Shown here piece by piece: positions 37,062-48,151 of a stretch of 64,000 bases of DNA. The DNA is from Okeania sp. SIO2B3. Its GTDB lineage: Bacteria > Cyanobacteriota > Cyanobacteriia > Cyanobacteriales > Microcoleaceae. A model generated the notes under the pieces. That model was not told the origin of the DNA. It saw only the letters and a program-made list of their open reading frames with translations, and searched no databases. The stretch covers positions 1 to 64,000 of the forward strand of contig NZ_JAAHGH010000018.1 in NCBI RefSeq assembly GCF_010672525.1, read 5' to 3'. The translations under genes were made by a program, and so were the position numbers. Position 1 is the first letter of the stretch, and every line of letters starts with the position of its first letter.

Positions 37062-37273
37062 TTATTTATCTCTTCCCGCAATTCTTCAGGAGAATAATTA
37101 AAAATAGGGATTTTATATTGTCCCAAAACTTCTATAAAAGCTGACTTAGAATATCCTGCTAATTTTGCTGCTTTTCCTAAAGAAATTTTATTAATTTCAT
37201 ACAATTTTATTGCTAAGAATAACTTAGCCTCATTTTGAGAAATTCCCATAGGAAGTTCACAAACTAAATTCAT
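37058..37273 (-). CDS. UPF0175 antitoxin
   Basis: 71 aa. It matches the UPF0175 family (MGISQNEAKLFLAIKLYEINKISLGKAAKLAGYSKSAFIEVLGQYKIPI), a helix-turn-helix-like antitoxin found directly before DUF3368 toxins. It overlaps the toxin gene by four bases and is transcribed first. Confidence 0.88.
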   Translation of the reverse strand: MNLVCELPMGISQNEAKLFLAIKLYEINKISLGKAAKLAGYSKSAFIEVLGQYKIPIFNYSPEELREEINK

Positions 37274-37299
37274 AATTGCTCCTTTTCAGTTATCAGTTA

Positions 37300-37533
37300 T
37301 CAGTTATCAGCATTATCATCTTCGGCATTATCCCAAATTTTCTCAACAGCTGTTTCAGAGAGCTGAGTAATAGAGTGAGTCAAACTTTGCTGTTGGTGTT
37401 TTTGAGACAAAAAATACACAAAATCTATTATTTCAGTAACTTTATCTGGAGGCAAACTCCGAATTTTGGGAATAAACCAAACCAAGAGAAACAAGAAAAA
37501 ATTTTCATGATTAGTCAATCTTCTTCTTTTCAA
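37300..37533 (-). CDS. Small antitoxin-like protein, N-terminus probably damaged
   Basis: 77 aa as called. The C-terminal 50 residues (SLPPDKVTEIIDFVYFLSQKHQQQ...SITQLSETAVEKIWDNAEDDNADN) fit a common cyanobacterial antitoxin type (DUF2281-like) that ends in an acidic WDNxEDxxYD tail. The first ~25 residues (MKRRRLTNHENFFLFLLVWFIPKI) are hydrophobic and unlike the family, so the original start has probably been lost by a rearrangement. No toxin follows directly, only 26 bases to the UPF0175 gene. Confidence 0.5.
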   Translation of the reverse strand: MKRRRLTNHENFFLFLLVWFIPKIRSLPPDKVTEIIDFVYFLSQKHQQQSLTHSITQLSETAVEKIWDNAEDDNADN

Positions 37534-37560
37534 GGAGAGGTAATTATTAATTATTAATTA

Positions 37561-37809
37561 TTAATTGTTGAAAGTCCGATTAATAAAACTGAGGTAATCA
37601 TCCAATTCTTCATAATTATCTAATTCTTTTTCTTCTGCCAAACCTAACTCAGAATCTTGAAGTTTAGCTAGGAGAGTTTCTATTCTATCCTGAACTATTT
37701 TGGAGGCACGAAATATAGGAACTCCTTCTACTAATTCCATACTTATTCCACCTTCGAGAGGTAAATTTTTCGGTAATTGATTTAGTTTCAAAGTTGGATT
37801 ATTCAGCAT
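37561..37809 (-). CDS. Small conserved cyanobacterial protein, antitoxin-like
   Basis: 82 aa. The core VEGVPIFRASKIVQDRIETLLAKLQDSELGLAEEKELDNYEELDDYLSFINRTF resembles a family of small acidic cyanobacterial proteins often encoded next to nuclease or toxin genes. The expected downstream partner is not present here. The tail is acidic, as in antitoxins. Function is inferred from context only. Confidence 0.6.
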   Translation of the reverse strand: MLNNPTLKLNQLPKNLPLEGGISMELVEGVPIFRASKIVQDRIETLLAKLQDSELGLAEEKELDNYEELDDYLSFINRTFNN

Positions 37810-37831
37810 GATATTTGTAGCGCTTCCTTAA

Positions 37832-38263
37832 AAAGCATTCAGCATTTCAGCAATCAGCGGTCAGCTTTGCGCGGAAAGCGGAGCATTCGGGAACGGAAAG
37901 GGGATGAGCAACCCAAGCTTTTCCTGACGGAATGCTCCGCAAACAAATACCATTACATAAGCACAAATTTTTAGGCTGATAGCTAATAGTTAGTTAACTG
38001 AGGCCATATAATATAGAGTATATATGAGCACACCTTTTCTACTATATAAATAATAGCACAAATTTATTTAAAATCAACCCCTTGCTGAAATTTTTTTCCC
38101 TATTTCAAAGGTACAGCGAATAGGGAATTTTGGCATACTCAGTCAGGTATATCAGGTATAATATTCGCGGGCAAGATGCCCGCACTGAAGATGATCAAAT
38201 AAGGTATCAAGGCTTCTAATTTAGTCGGAGGTACTGATAACTGATAACTGATAACTGAATTTC
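37832..38263. other. Repeat-rich intergenic region
   Basis: Contains a partial GTAAGCATT-type end (37832-37885), direct repeat B right copy (38013-38098), the palindrome GCGGGCAAGATGCCCGC (38167-38183) and a GATAACT heptad run (38235-38257). No gene. Confidence 0.6.
38013..38098. repeat. Direct repeat B, right copy
   Basis: Same orientation as 36466-36552, with a few substitutions. It lies downstream of the antitoxin-like gene at 37561-37809 on the plus-strand map. Confidence 0.8.
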
Positions 38264-38890
38264 CTAACCACCAATCAAATAATTTTTAATTAATTCGATT
38301 CCACTTTTGACACCCTCATAACCAAAACGCAGAATTAGACCACTTAAAGTCGCACCCATTAGACAAACAACCAACCCACCCAAACTAATAAAACCATCAT
38401 CATCCAACAACCCAAAACCAGTAACAAAAATCCCGATCGCTGGTAAAGTATTAGTACCAGGAATTGGAATCATCATCGAAATAGCCATTAGAGCGATCGC
38501 GCAACCAATAATAACTCTACCTATAAAACTTGTACAAATATAACTCAACCGAGGACGAGATATCAACTCAATTTTCTGTAACCATGGAATACCTTTTTTC
38601 AAAATTCCTTGTACTTTTTCCAGAGAAATTGAATGATTTAACCACCTTTTAGGCAACCAGGGAGTTGTTGAACCAATTATTAATTGAAGTGCTAATAAAA
38701 GTAATAAAATTCCAAAGGGAATTGAGTAACCAGGAGCAGGTACAGGTAAAGCTGAAGGTAGAGATAAAATTACGAATAAAAAGCCAAAAATTCTCTCTCC
38801 TGCTAAATCAATAATATCTCCTAAAGTTACTTTAGAAGCAAATTTTTCGTCAAAAAAATATCGTTGTAATTCTACAGATAATTTAGCCAC
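38264..38890 (-). CDS. exoD: ExoD family membrane protein
   Basis: 208 aa. N-terminal VTLGDIIDLAGERIFGFLFVILSLPSALPVPAPGYSIPFGILLLLLALQLI is the ExoD signature, followed by further membrane helices (VIIGCAIALMAISMMIPIPGTNTLPAIGIFVTGFGLLDDDGF, GGLVVCLMGATLSGLIL). ExoD is linked to exopolysaccharide synthesis in rhizobia; the molecular role is unclear. Length is normal. It stands alone. Confidence 0.9.
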   Translation of the reverse strand: MAKLSVELQRYFFDEKFASKVTLGDIIDLAGERIFGFLFVILSLPSALPVPAPGYSIPFGILLLLLALQLIIGSTTPWLPKRWLNHSISLEKVQGILKKGIPWLQKIELISRPRLSYICTSFIGRVIIGCAIALMAISMMIPIPGTNTLPAIGIFVTGFGLLDDDGFISLGGLVVCLMGATLSGLILRFGYEGVKSGIELIKNYLIGG

Positions 38891-39091
38891 TGATTTATAT
38901 TATTTAAAGTTAAATATTGAACTAAGTTAAAATTACAATAGCATCCTACAAATATATATAAAAAACCCAGATAAAATTATGGATGTTTTACCAAGATTTT
39001 ACCAGGGTTCTTGAAAGCAAAATAAAGCTAAAAGTTATTATTAGGAATAGTAATTTAGATTAAACTAGATTCTTATTCCTTAAAAAATTAA

Positions 39092-40369
<1,278 letters not shown>

Positions 40370-40517
40370 TCAGTTGTTTCCTTAAAATCTTATTCTTTGC
40401 CAGTATAGCTAATTTTACAAAAGTCGATCAAGAGTGTTAATACGACAAAATTTGTTTTGACATTCATGCCAAGATATGTTAGTAGGTCTGAAAAATTGCC
40501 ACCAAAACTGGCCGTGA

Positions 40518-41190
40518 TATCAAATCCGGTTGAATACTTATTAGTTGGGAGTAGAGGAGTAGGGGAGTGGGGGAGATTAAAGACTGGAAGCAATTATAGA
40601 ATTATCGGCGTTGGTGAAGCGCGTGTATGATATTAATCTTAATTATTGAGTAGTCACCCCACCCCTAACTCAACCCACCCCCGCCCCTCCCAGGAGGGGA
40701 GCCAGGAGTAAACCCACCCCTCGCCCCTCCCCCGACCGTGGAGGGGAAGTCAGGAGGACCGAGTCAGGAGGAAAGAAAGAAGAAGAAACAGTAGTAGAGG
40801 GAGAAAATTTTTTGTTTGCGCTGTGATCCGGACGAGACATCATATCATGTCCGCTTGAATAGTTACACTTTGGTGGAAGGAAGGCAGAGGGTAGAGGGCA
40901 GCTATGCTGTTTGCGTAGCATGACCTAGGAAAGGGTTTCTTCCAATTGTGACTTAATTCTATACACGCTCCGATGCTACTGGACATAATATTATACCTCA
41001 AATCACTAACGCCGAATTATCAACATATATTAGAGTTGTCGCTTAATAGAGGGAAAAAATCGCTCCAACCTAGACAGAGCAATAATTCCAAGGCTTTTGA
41101 TCCACCAATAGCTACAATCCTTATAGAACAAGGTTTTTGGGGATTTTTGAAGTTATAAAGCGACAAGTCTATTATATAACCGAATTCTAG
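40518..41190. repeat. Cluster of TTA/TAA-group and composite repeats
   Basis: TATCAAATCCGGTTGAATAC (40518), the GGCGTTGGTGAAGCGCGTG end (40606), palindrome CCCCTCCCAGGAGGGG (40684-40699), TATCATGTCCGCTTGAATAG (40844) and AACCGAATTCTAG (41178-41190). At least two elements overlap or nest; boundaries cannot all be fixed. No gene lies in 40370-41574. Confidence 0.5.
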
Positions 41191-41426
41191 TAGAAGCGCA
41201 CCCGCTTTATATCTCGCGGAGCGTTTCCCCTACTCCCTTACTCAATAAAATCTAGTAAACATTTATAAAATTGGTATTACACTATATGTGCTGCCAGTGT
41301 GAAAAAACAGATAAAAAAAAGAGGCTACTCAAGCCCCTATTTCTGAAATTATCTGATATAGCTAGTCGAAGGAAAGGTTCGGACATATCAAAAGCTTAAA
41401 ACTCAGACAACGTAAGATTTTTCCTT

Positions 41427-41545
41427 TGTCCTCACAGGAGTGCGCATTCCCGAAAAGGAGTCAGCATTCCGCAAGCGAGCTGTTGTCATCGCGGGGTCTG
41501 AACACTTGCGTCTGTCGCCGACGTGGGGTCGCACCGCTTCTTTCT
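41427..41545. repeat. Dispersed repeat CCTCACAGGAGTGCGC
   Basis: Related to 2745-2810 and 21195-21285, with GCATTCCGCAAGCG and GTCGCCGACGTGGGGTCGCACCGC motifs. GC-rich relative to its surroundings. Confidence 0.5.
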
Positions 41546-41574
41546 TCTTCCTTCTGCTATAAAAAGTATTTTTT

Positions 41575-44001
41575 TCAAACTATCCTATACAAAAAGCTCA
41601 TAGTTGCCCAACTATTAATATCTAGAGCATAATCATCAGTTGATAACCCACTTGATTGAACAGCTGATTGACTAGCACTTTGTAAGTCTCGTAATACTGC
41701 TTGTGCTACATTCAAAGGATTTAATACTTCTTGAATTAGCCCATCGTCTCTAACTTGATGTAGCTCTCCATTAAGAGCTGCTATTGTTTCCTTGAATGGT
41801 TGATGGCTACAGATAATTAGACTTTCTGCCAACCCTTCCGGACCGATTAGTTTCCATCCAAAAGATTCTGTATCTCTAGGAAAATTACTAATCACAGGAG
41901 GCATATTTACGCTATCTTCTGGAGAAATAGCAAACCCTACTTGTGGAGGATCGTCATTATTGAGAGGTTGATTAGATACAGTAGGATCGAGAACAAAAAT
42001 GCGCCCACTACTGTCTAAACTGAATAACATAAAATAGACTGGGTGATCGCCGTCATTATACAAGCGACATTGAATTCGACTACCAACTGGTAATGTGAGT
42101 AATCCATCAGAAACTCCAAAGCTGCCTACACCTTCTATGTTCGTTTTAAATTTCGCCTCATTACTTACCCCTAAAGTTTCCCTACGCATAACTATCTTTG
42201 CTTCTGGAGTAATAGTAGCGAAGTTGGCTCTGACTTTTATTTGAGTCGAACTTTCATTACTCGTTAAGCGTAGTATTTTAGCTGCAAGTAAAGTTTTTAA
42301 TTGTGAACTTAACCTTTGTACTGCTACTTTTACTGCTTCTGCTCCTTCTGCTCCTTCTCCTACACTATTGGGTATAAGCACCTGACCTAGAGAAAATAAA
42401 GCATAACGACCTTGGTACATCGAAGGTAGAGGAGCAGAGAGACTTTGAGCAATAGTTGTTTCCCGTACTCGACTAAATATATAATCTGCTGCTTGAGTAT
42501 TGTTTACTACTGTAACTTGGGACTCTGCGGAGAATCCGCTGGTAGCATCTACCCGCTCAATTCTTGACAGTTCCGGATCGAGAGCAATAGTCAATTCAGT
42601 AGGTTTCGGCAAAATACGAATTTTTTCTCGCACCACTTCTCCTGCCAAAAGTTGAGGATTAGGAGAAGGTGTTTGAGTATTTTTTTGTGTTTGACTGTTT
42701 GAATTTTCTCCATTTTCAAACTGCTGTTTTTCCTGATCTGATTGTGAAGTATTAGTTTCAATAATTATAGAAGCTTTAGCTGTTAAACCAGTACGACTGC
42801 GAATTTGTAATTTAAATTGGTAGTTGTTTGAGTTTAAATCCGAAGAAGGTACAGTTGTGAATAGGGAATTAGATTTAACTGCATCAAGAACATTTATTGG
42901 CAGTCCTCCTAGCCAAAGGGTTGCTGTTTTGCCGTTATCTTCCACTGCAGTGACTACGCCACTAGAAGCTGGTAATAAGGGGGTTAAGATATTTTGATAA
43001 CGCGTAGCTACTGGAGTTATAGTAGCTTCTTCCGTAAATTGAGCTATATTTTGTTTTGTTGCTTCTTTGAGTTTCGGTTGCTGATAAGTTCCAGCGAGTT
43101 GTTCGACGAAGCTAGTTGCTTGTGCAAAACTAATTTGTAGTTTCGTTGCAGGAGTTGTATGCCATAAATTTTGGGTAAGAGCATAAGTGAATAAACCTGA
43201 ACTAAAACCATTCCAGTCAGTTTCGGTAGCAAATTGGCTATCTCTACTAGCATTCAGAATCAATCCTGGTAATTGGTTTTGATTAATTAGCTCTCCTCTT
43301 GCCAAATTTTGACGATCGCGTAGCAGTGTTTGCATTGCTTTCTCTTTTTTATTAATTTCCTCCGTAGTCGAACTAGGTCGAGAGCGAACTCGGAGAAAAC
43401 CTTGCAAACTTTTACCAGGATATACATAGCTAGTGTCTAACACAGTCAATACTTTCGTCGTCTCAAGCGATTGCACTAATAACCATAGAGTTTCTTCTAG
43501 TACATCATTTATTGCTCTACCCTCATTGTTTGGAGGTACACCATCTACTGGCACTAGAGTATTTTGAAACGTTAATTTTGAGGAACTGGACTCATTTTGT
43601 TCATTCTCATTGATCATTTTGCTGACACGACTACCATAACCACTAAAGTGAAAGAGAACTAGGTCATCGGGTCTAGCTTGATTAGTTAGATGATTAATAA
43701 AAGCTGTTTCTATATTTTCTCTAGTAGCTTGTTTATTTGTGAGAGTGAGAATATCAGTAGGTAAAAAACCAAACTTATGAACTAGCAATTCCTGCTGCAT
43801 CTCCACATCTGTCACACACCCAGATAGAGCTGCATCCGGATATTCATTAATACCTATGAGAAGTGCTAATTTACGTCCAGTAGTTTGAGCGAGGGCAGTT
43901 GAGTAACGACTGTGGAGTCGCCACCAAGGTCCTTCACTTATTCCCAATGCTCCCAGGGCCAAGCTAGCCCTTTGCAGAAATTCACGCCGCTTTAATCCCA
44001 T
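41575..44001 (-). CDS. Caspase-like (orthocaspase) protein with degenerate catalytic dyad and DUF4384 domain
   Basis: 808 aa. The N-terminus LKRREFLQRASLALGALG resembles a Tat signal. The p20-like caspase domain spans about 42-300 (KLALLIGINEYPDAALSGCVTDVEMQ). The position of the catalytic His reads FHFSGYGSRV (Tyr for His), and that of the Cys reads TVLDTSYVYPG (Ser for Cys), so the protease is probably inactive. A linker of ~200 residues rich in Ser/Thr/Gln follows. Near 640-740 is a DUF4384-type beta domain (VGSRIQCRLYNDGDHPVYFMLFSLDSSGRIFVLDPT). I read it as an exported pseudo-orthocaspase, perhaps a binding or scaffold protein. Confidence 0.88.
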   Translation of the reverse strand: MGLKRREFLQRASLALGALGISEGPWWRLHSRYSTALAQTTGRKLALLIGINEYPDAALSGCVTDVEMQQELLVHKFGFLPTDILTLTNKQATRENIETAFINHLTNQARPDDLVLFHFSGYGSRVSKMINENEQNESSSSKLTFQNTLVPVDGVPPNNEGRAINDVLEETLWLLVQSLETTKVLTVLDTSYVYPGKSLQGFLRVRSRPSSTTEEINKKEKAMQTLLRDRQNLARGELINQNQLPGLILNASRDSQFATETDWNGFSSGLFTYALTQNLWHTTPATKLQISFAQATSFVEQLAGTYQQPKLKEATKQNIAQFTEEATITPVATRYQNILTPLLPASSGVVTAVEDNGKTATLWLGGLPINVLDAVKSNSLFTTVPSSDLNSNNYQFKLQIRSRTGLTAKASIIIETNTSQSDQEKQQFENGENSNSQTQKNTQTPSPNPQLLAGEVVREKIRILPKPTELTIALDPELSRIERVDATSGFSAESQVTVVNNTQAADYIFSRVRETTIAQSLSAPLPSMYQGRYALFSLGQVLIPNSVGEGAEGAEAVKVAVQRLSSQLKTLLAAKILRLTSNESSTQIKVRANFATITPEAKIVMRRETLGVSNEAKFKTNIEGVGSFGVSDGLLTLPVGSRIQCRLYNDGDHPVYFMLFSLDSSGRIFVLDPTVSNQPLNNDDPPQVGFAISPEDSVNMPPVISNFPRDTESFGWKLIGPEGLAESLIICSHQPFKETIAALNGELHQVRDDGLIQEVLNPLNVAQAVLRDLQSASQSAVQSSGLSTDDYALDINSWATMSFLYRIV

Positions 44002-44730
44002 GCTTTTTCCTTAAAGTCCTCACTTGAACTGAGTCAATTAGGACTTTTTATAACAACATTATTATTAATTTTCTACATAATTGAAGCATTCTGCAGTTAA
44101 CCGATAGGGGCGATCGTAGCTAACTTTAAACACTTGCGAGTTTAGTTTACTACATCTTTCAGGTCAGCTCTTAAGCAGCCATCAAGTTAAAGTAAATTTA
44201 ATATAGATAACTTGACCGCTCAACTAAACTTACTCAAACTTAATCAAAAGCCTGAAAGCTTAGTTGTTCGTAGTGGATCGACCACCACAGGGTTAAACGG
44301 CAAACCCTTTATTCCTTGTGATACAGTTGATTAAAATTTAATTTCTTTTGATAGGAAAAGAAATGTTGGCGATAATGGTAATTGGCTAAATTGAATAGAT
44401 TTTTTGACAAAAAAGCCTTGTGGTCACAAGCTGACCACAAATAGTGCGATTTGGTAATAACATGACGTTCAACTAGCTTCATATCTTAATTGTAGCTGAT
44501 AACGACTCAATGGATAGACAACTGAACAAACTTACTCATTTTAGTTTAATAGCTATAGTTATGAGTAAGTTTGATAAACTTTAGATAAGTTTTCCCCTTC
44601 TGTATTTACCCCTATTTTGAGGGGCGGTTGAAAAGCTGACTTTTTGTATAGCTTTTTCAACCTACCTCCAAATTCTGGTACAATTATGCGTCATAATATA
44701 AGGAGTGTACCAGAAAAATTTCTGCTAATA
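44002..44730. other. Intergenic region with two inverted repeats
   Basis: TTGTGGTCA (44418-44426) / TGACCACAA (44432-44440) form a 9-bp stem. GGTTGAAAAGCT (44627-44638) / AGCTTTTTCAACC (44652-44664) form a second, bulged stem after the minus-strand sat gene. No gene. The second may be a sat terminator. Confidence 0.45.
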
Positions 44731-45903
44731 TCAGCTAGATGCTTTCATTGCCTTAGCCAACTCTTCTGCGACTTCTGGTCGTGAAAATTCTGGTGGTGGT
44801 AACTCACCCCGGCGTAACATTTCTCGTACTTTTGTTCCTGATAGATGAATTCGTTCTTCTGGCAAACTTGGACTTGTTTTGCTTGTGGCCATACCTTTAG
44901 TACGAGTACAGTAGAAAGCGTGCTCAAACTTCATTGGCACAATATCTAACTCTCCGGGTTCAAACTCATCAAAGATATATTGAGCATCATAAGTACCGTA
45001 ATAATCTCCTACCCCGGCATGATCTCGACCAACGATGAAATGGGTACAACCATAGTTTTTCCGGACTAAAGCATGAAAAATTGCTTCCCTTGGGCCAGCA
45101 TAACGCATAGCTGAGGGATTAATGGCCATAATTACTCGGTTTTGAGGAAAGTATTTCTCAAACATAATCTCGTAGCAACGCATCCGGACATCAGCAGGAA
45201 TATCGTCCGATTTGGTCGCACCTACTAAAGGATGTAGAAATAAACCATCTACTGTTTCTAAAGCACACTTTTGAATATATTCATGGGCACGGTGAATGGG
45301 GTTACGAGTTTGGAAACCTACTACTGTTTTCCAATCTCTTTCTAGAAATAGTTTTCTGGACTCGGCCGGATCGATTTGATATTTGGGAAATAATGGGTGA
45401 GGATGACGTTCTAATAACCATACTGGACCTGCCAAGTTAACGGGGCCAGCATCATAGAGAACTTTTACTCCTGGATGTTTTATTTCGTCTGTACGATAAA
45501 CATTAATTGCTTCATGGGCTTTGTTGTAGCGAAACTTTTGAGTTAATTCTAAAACTCCTACAAATTCTCCATCGGGAGAATCAAGACGCACCCAACTTCC
45601 TTCTTTGATTGAATCTGCTACTTCTTCTGAGACTGGTAGAGTGACTGGTATACTCCAAGGTAGACCATTTTGAAGACGCATATCAGTAACTACAGTTTCA
45701 TAGTCTGCCGCTTCCATAAAGCCATTTAGAGGACTAAAACCTCCTATAGCTATCATCACTAAGTCTGAAAGTGCTCGTTTATCTAGTTTTACTTGTGGTA
45801 AGCTTTCAGCTTTTTCCATGAACTCTTGTCGTTCTGCTGGTGTGGCAATCCGATTAATCAGATGGCCACCGTGTGCTGGTATACCATTGGGATGCTGACT
45901 CAA
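44731..45903 (-). CDS. sat: Sulfate adenylyltransferase (ATP sulfurylase)
   Basis: 390 aa, typical of the cyanobacterial monomeric form. Catalytic motifs [18 protein letters not shown] (about 197), [17 protein letters not shown] (about 291) and the C-terminal [25 protein letters not shown] are all present. It makes adenosine 5'-phosphosulfate from ATP and sulfate, the first step of sulfate assimilation. No APS kinase domain. It stands alone; the next genes are over 700 bases away on either side. Confidence 0.98.
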   Translation of the reverse strand: MSQHPNGIPAHGGHLINRIATPAERQEFMEKAESLPQVKLDKRALSDLVMIAIGGFSPLNGFMEAADYETVVTDMRLQNGLPWSIPVTLPVSEEVADSIKEGSWVRLDSPDGEFVGVLELTQKFRYNKAHEAINVYRTDEIKHPGVKVLYDAGPVNLAGPVWLLERHPHPLFPKYQIDPAESRKLFLERDWKTVVGFQTRNPIHRAHEYIQKCALETVDGLFLHPLVGATKSDDIPADVRMRCYEIMFEKYFPQNRVIMAINPSAMRYAGPREAIFHALVRKNYGCTHFIVGRDHAGVGDYYGTYDAQYIFDEFEPGELDIVPMKFEHAFYCTRTKGMATSKTSPSLPEERIHLSGTKVREMLRRGELPPPEFSRPEVAEELAKAMKASS

Positions 45904-46167
45904 AGCAATTCCTCTCTTTGTTAACTACAGTAGTCGATCAAAATTAGGTTTTCTAATCTCGATCTTACATCTTTGAGGTACCTCTGTCTTCAGATTTAGT
46001 TATTAGAATTTGACTGAGGTTAAGGTAACTATCAAAGATGCTCTCTTTTTTCTAACTTCTCTAGTTTTAATCAGATGACCGGATTTATTGAAATCCTTCT
46101 TAAAGGATGACTACGCTATGGTTAAGAATTCCCAAACCTCACGATTTAGGTTTCTGCTGCCTCTTTA
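45904..46167. other. Upstream region of sat
   Basis: No gene. No riboswitch or regulator site was recognised; it ends at a MITE. Confidence 0.3.
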
Positions 46168-46583
46168 TATCAAATCCGGTTAAACAGTTATAGCTATAGC
46201 TTGGTTAAGCTAGGAGGAGTCAACCCACCCCTCACCCCTCCCCCGACTGTGGAGGGGAAGTCAGGAGTCAGGCAGGGGAGCCGTCGGATTGGCGACGTAT
46301 AGGATGAGAGATATTACCGAATAATTAATAATTAATAATTAATAATTAAATAATTCGCGCCTTGAAGCCTCCTCTTTTAAGGGGAAAAAAGCGGTCGAGG
46401 GATGGGGAGGTCTCCTCGCCATATCCAATCGACCAAGAGAAGAAATAATATTTCCTGATCTTCAATTCCGTAGCGGTTAAAACCCGAGGTAATTATCAAT
46501 TATCCATTATCCATTAATGAAAAGGATGAGCGTAGTTATGACGATTGGAGAATTTTTTTATGTCCAATTAAACGGATTTGATA
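46168..46583. repeat. Three-level nested MITE (TTA/TAA group outer)
   Basis: Outer ends TATCAAATCCGGTTAAAC and AAACGGATTTGATA with perfect TTA duplication (46165-46167, 46584-46586). Inside is an AT-satellite block (46316-46525) like that at 18483. Inside that, at about 46390-46439, is a GGTCGA...TCGACC palindrome absent from the 18483 copy. No genes. Confidence 0.82.
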
Positions 46584-47130
46584 TTACAGAGGAGCTGTGC
46601 TTTTTCCGTTTGTCATTCTGCGCAAACGTATCGCGAAGGGAAACAATGCACTAACCTTCTAGTATTTACTTTCTTGCGGTATTACGGTCGCTAGATATTT
46701 ATAAATCACAATCTATTAATATAGCATTTCTATTTAATTAAGCTGTAAGAATATTTTTGAGCAATAAACCAACTGGTAATCAAGTTAGAGATATTTTTCG
46801 ATCGCTACAGTCATCAAATCTTACTACAGTACATAATAGCAATCTGGGCAGGATTCGTAAAAGGTTCTAAATTAATTATAAATAATAATAAAGTCTGAGA
46901 TTATTACCAGTTTTTTCTGTTCTCTAATTTGCAGAGATTTTCCATACAATCTAAATAGGACGACTAATAGAAAAAAAGTCAAAATCAAATAATGTAAATT
47001 TATGTAAATAAAATGTCGTTTTAAATGTAAATAATTTGACAAAAACTGGTTGAATAAATTAGTATTATCTAAATAAGAAGTGTGTCAAACTACAAAATTT
47101 AACTAGGTAAACTATTAGCAATCTTTGATC
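46584..47130. other. AT-rich intergenic region
   Basis: No gene or repeat family recognised. It has a short GC-richer patch (46590-46640) with fragments of dispersed repeats. Confidence 0.3.
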
Positions 47131-47237
47131 GTGAGTGCTAAAAATACGCCATTATATTTTGAGGACAAATTCAAGCATAAAGTCAAGGTTTTGCATCTAA
47201 TTAATTATTAGTTAGAGGTCAAAAAATTAGCACTCAC
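47131..47237. repeat. 107-bp inverted-repeat element with CIRCE-like half-sites
   Basis: GTGAGTGCTAA (47131-47141) and TTAGCACTCAC (47227-47237) are perfect 11-bp inverted repeats. They equal CIRCE (HrcA) half-sites but in outward order and far apart, so the element is better read as a small transposon-like repeat than as an operator. Confidence 0.55.
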
Positions 47238-47254
47238 CTTGAAAGACTGCTAAC

Positions 47255-47282
47255 TTGAATCTGTCTAAAATATAGTTATAAT
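47255..47282 (+). promoter_or_regulatory. Promoter for 47313 gene
   Basis: TTGAAT (47255-47260), 16-base spacer, TATAAT (47277-47282), 31 bases before the start codon, with GAGAGGAAAC in the leader. Confidence 0.55.
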
Positions 47283-47312
47283 ATCAAAAATAATTAGAGA
47301 GGAAACATAGAA

Positions 47313-47654
47313 ATGCAGTATACTTTTGAACTTTTAGGTATTTCTCCAATCTTACATTTTTTTAATCACCAACAAAAACTGCAAGTAGAAAAAAACTTAA
47401 CTGTAGAATATCTCGGAAACCGTCAGTGTTCTTTAGATGTGTTTATAAAATCTGTAGAAAATGTTTCTACTAATCGTGGTTGGAGAGTAGATAAAGTTGT
47501 CGAAACAGTGATTAACTTTTGGATGAATAACGCTGATAGTATTCAGTATTGGAATTCTCGCTTAAAAGATGCTGGGGAGGAAAATCTTTTAGTGGCAAGA
47601 GTGGGAGATATTAAATCTTTAAGGCAATCCTTTGAATTTTTACTAAATCATTAG
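47313..47654 (+). CDS. Conserved hypothetical protein
   Basis: 113 aa, soluble. Opening MQYTFELLGISPILHFFNHQQKLQ, then NRQCSLDVFIKSVENVSTNRGWRVDKVVETVINFWMNNADSIQYWNSRLKDAG, which looks like a small cyanobacterial family I have no name for. AGAGAGGAAAC lies 12 bases before the ATG and a good sigma-70 promoter lies upstream, so expression is well supported. No domain is recognised. Confidence 0.75.
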   Translation: MQYTFELLGISPILHFFNHQQKLQVEKNLTVEYLGNRQCSLDVFIKSVENVSTNRGWRVDKVVETVINFWMNNADSIQYWNSRLKDAGEENLLVARVGDIKSLRQSFEFLLNH

Positions 47655-47814
47655 GTCGTATTGGTGTGAGTCTGAATATATTTTATCTGCCAATATAATG
47701 TCTACAAAAGACGGGCAATAAAAGTAATATTTTCAGACTTTTTATCTATAAAATTGAAATTTTGAATTTTCTTAATTCAGATAAGTTAGGTAAACTCGTG
47801 ATTTTTTGATCTAA

Positions 47815-47955
47815 TATCATGTCCGGATAAGAGCGTGACAAAAAAACTTTCTACAACTTAAAACTCCCTCTTATTCCCTGCTGAGAGAATTACTTTGATT
47901 TAGTATTTATGACGATTGGAGATTTTTTTTATGTCCAATTCCCCCGGATTTGATA
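47815..47955. repeat. MITE, TTA/TAA group, 141 bp
   Basis: Ends TATCATGTCCGGATAAG and CCCCGGATTTGATA, flanks TAA (47812-47814) and TGA (47956-47958). Confidence 0.7.
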
Positions 47956-47966
47956 TGATTTATGCA

Positions 47967-48133
47967 GTAAGCATTCAGCTATTAGCTGTCAGCTCTCATA
48001 ACGGGGTTTTAATGAATATAGGCTTTAAAGTCAGCTTTTAGACGTAAGTATAAATTCTGGCTCAATTAGTAAAGCTTTTATCTAAAACTAAAAGCAATAG
48101 CTGATGGCTGATAGCTGACGGCTGAATGCTTAC
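47967..48133. repeat. MITE, GTAAGCATT family, 167 bp
   Basis: Ends GTAAGCATTCAGC and GGCTGAATGCTTAC with perfect 8-bp duplication TTTATGCA (47959-47966, 48134-48141). Its interior matches 13934-14121. Confidence 0.92.
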
Positions 48134-48151
48134 TTTATGCAAGAGGTCTAA

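Noticed and set aside
40370..40660. SAH riboswitch upstream of ahcY
   Set aside because: No recognisable conserved core or pseudoknot in the leader.
47131..47237. CIRCE operator
   Set aside because: Half-sites are in the wrong order and 85 bases apart instead of 9.
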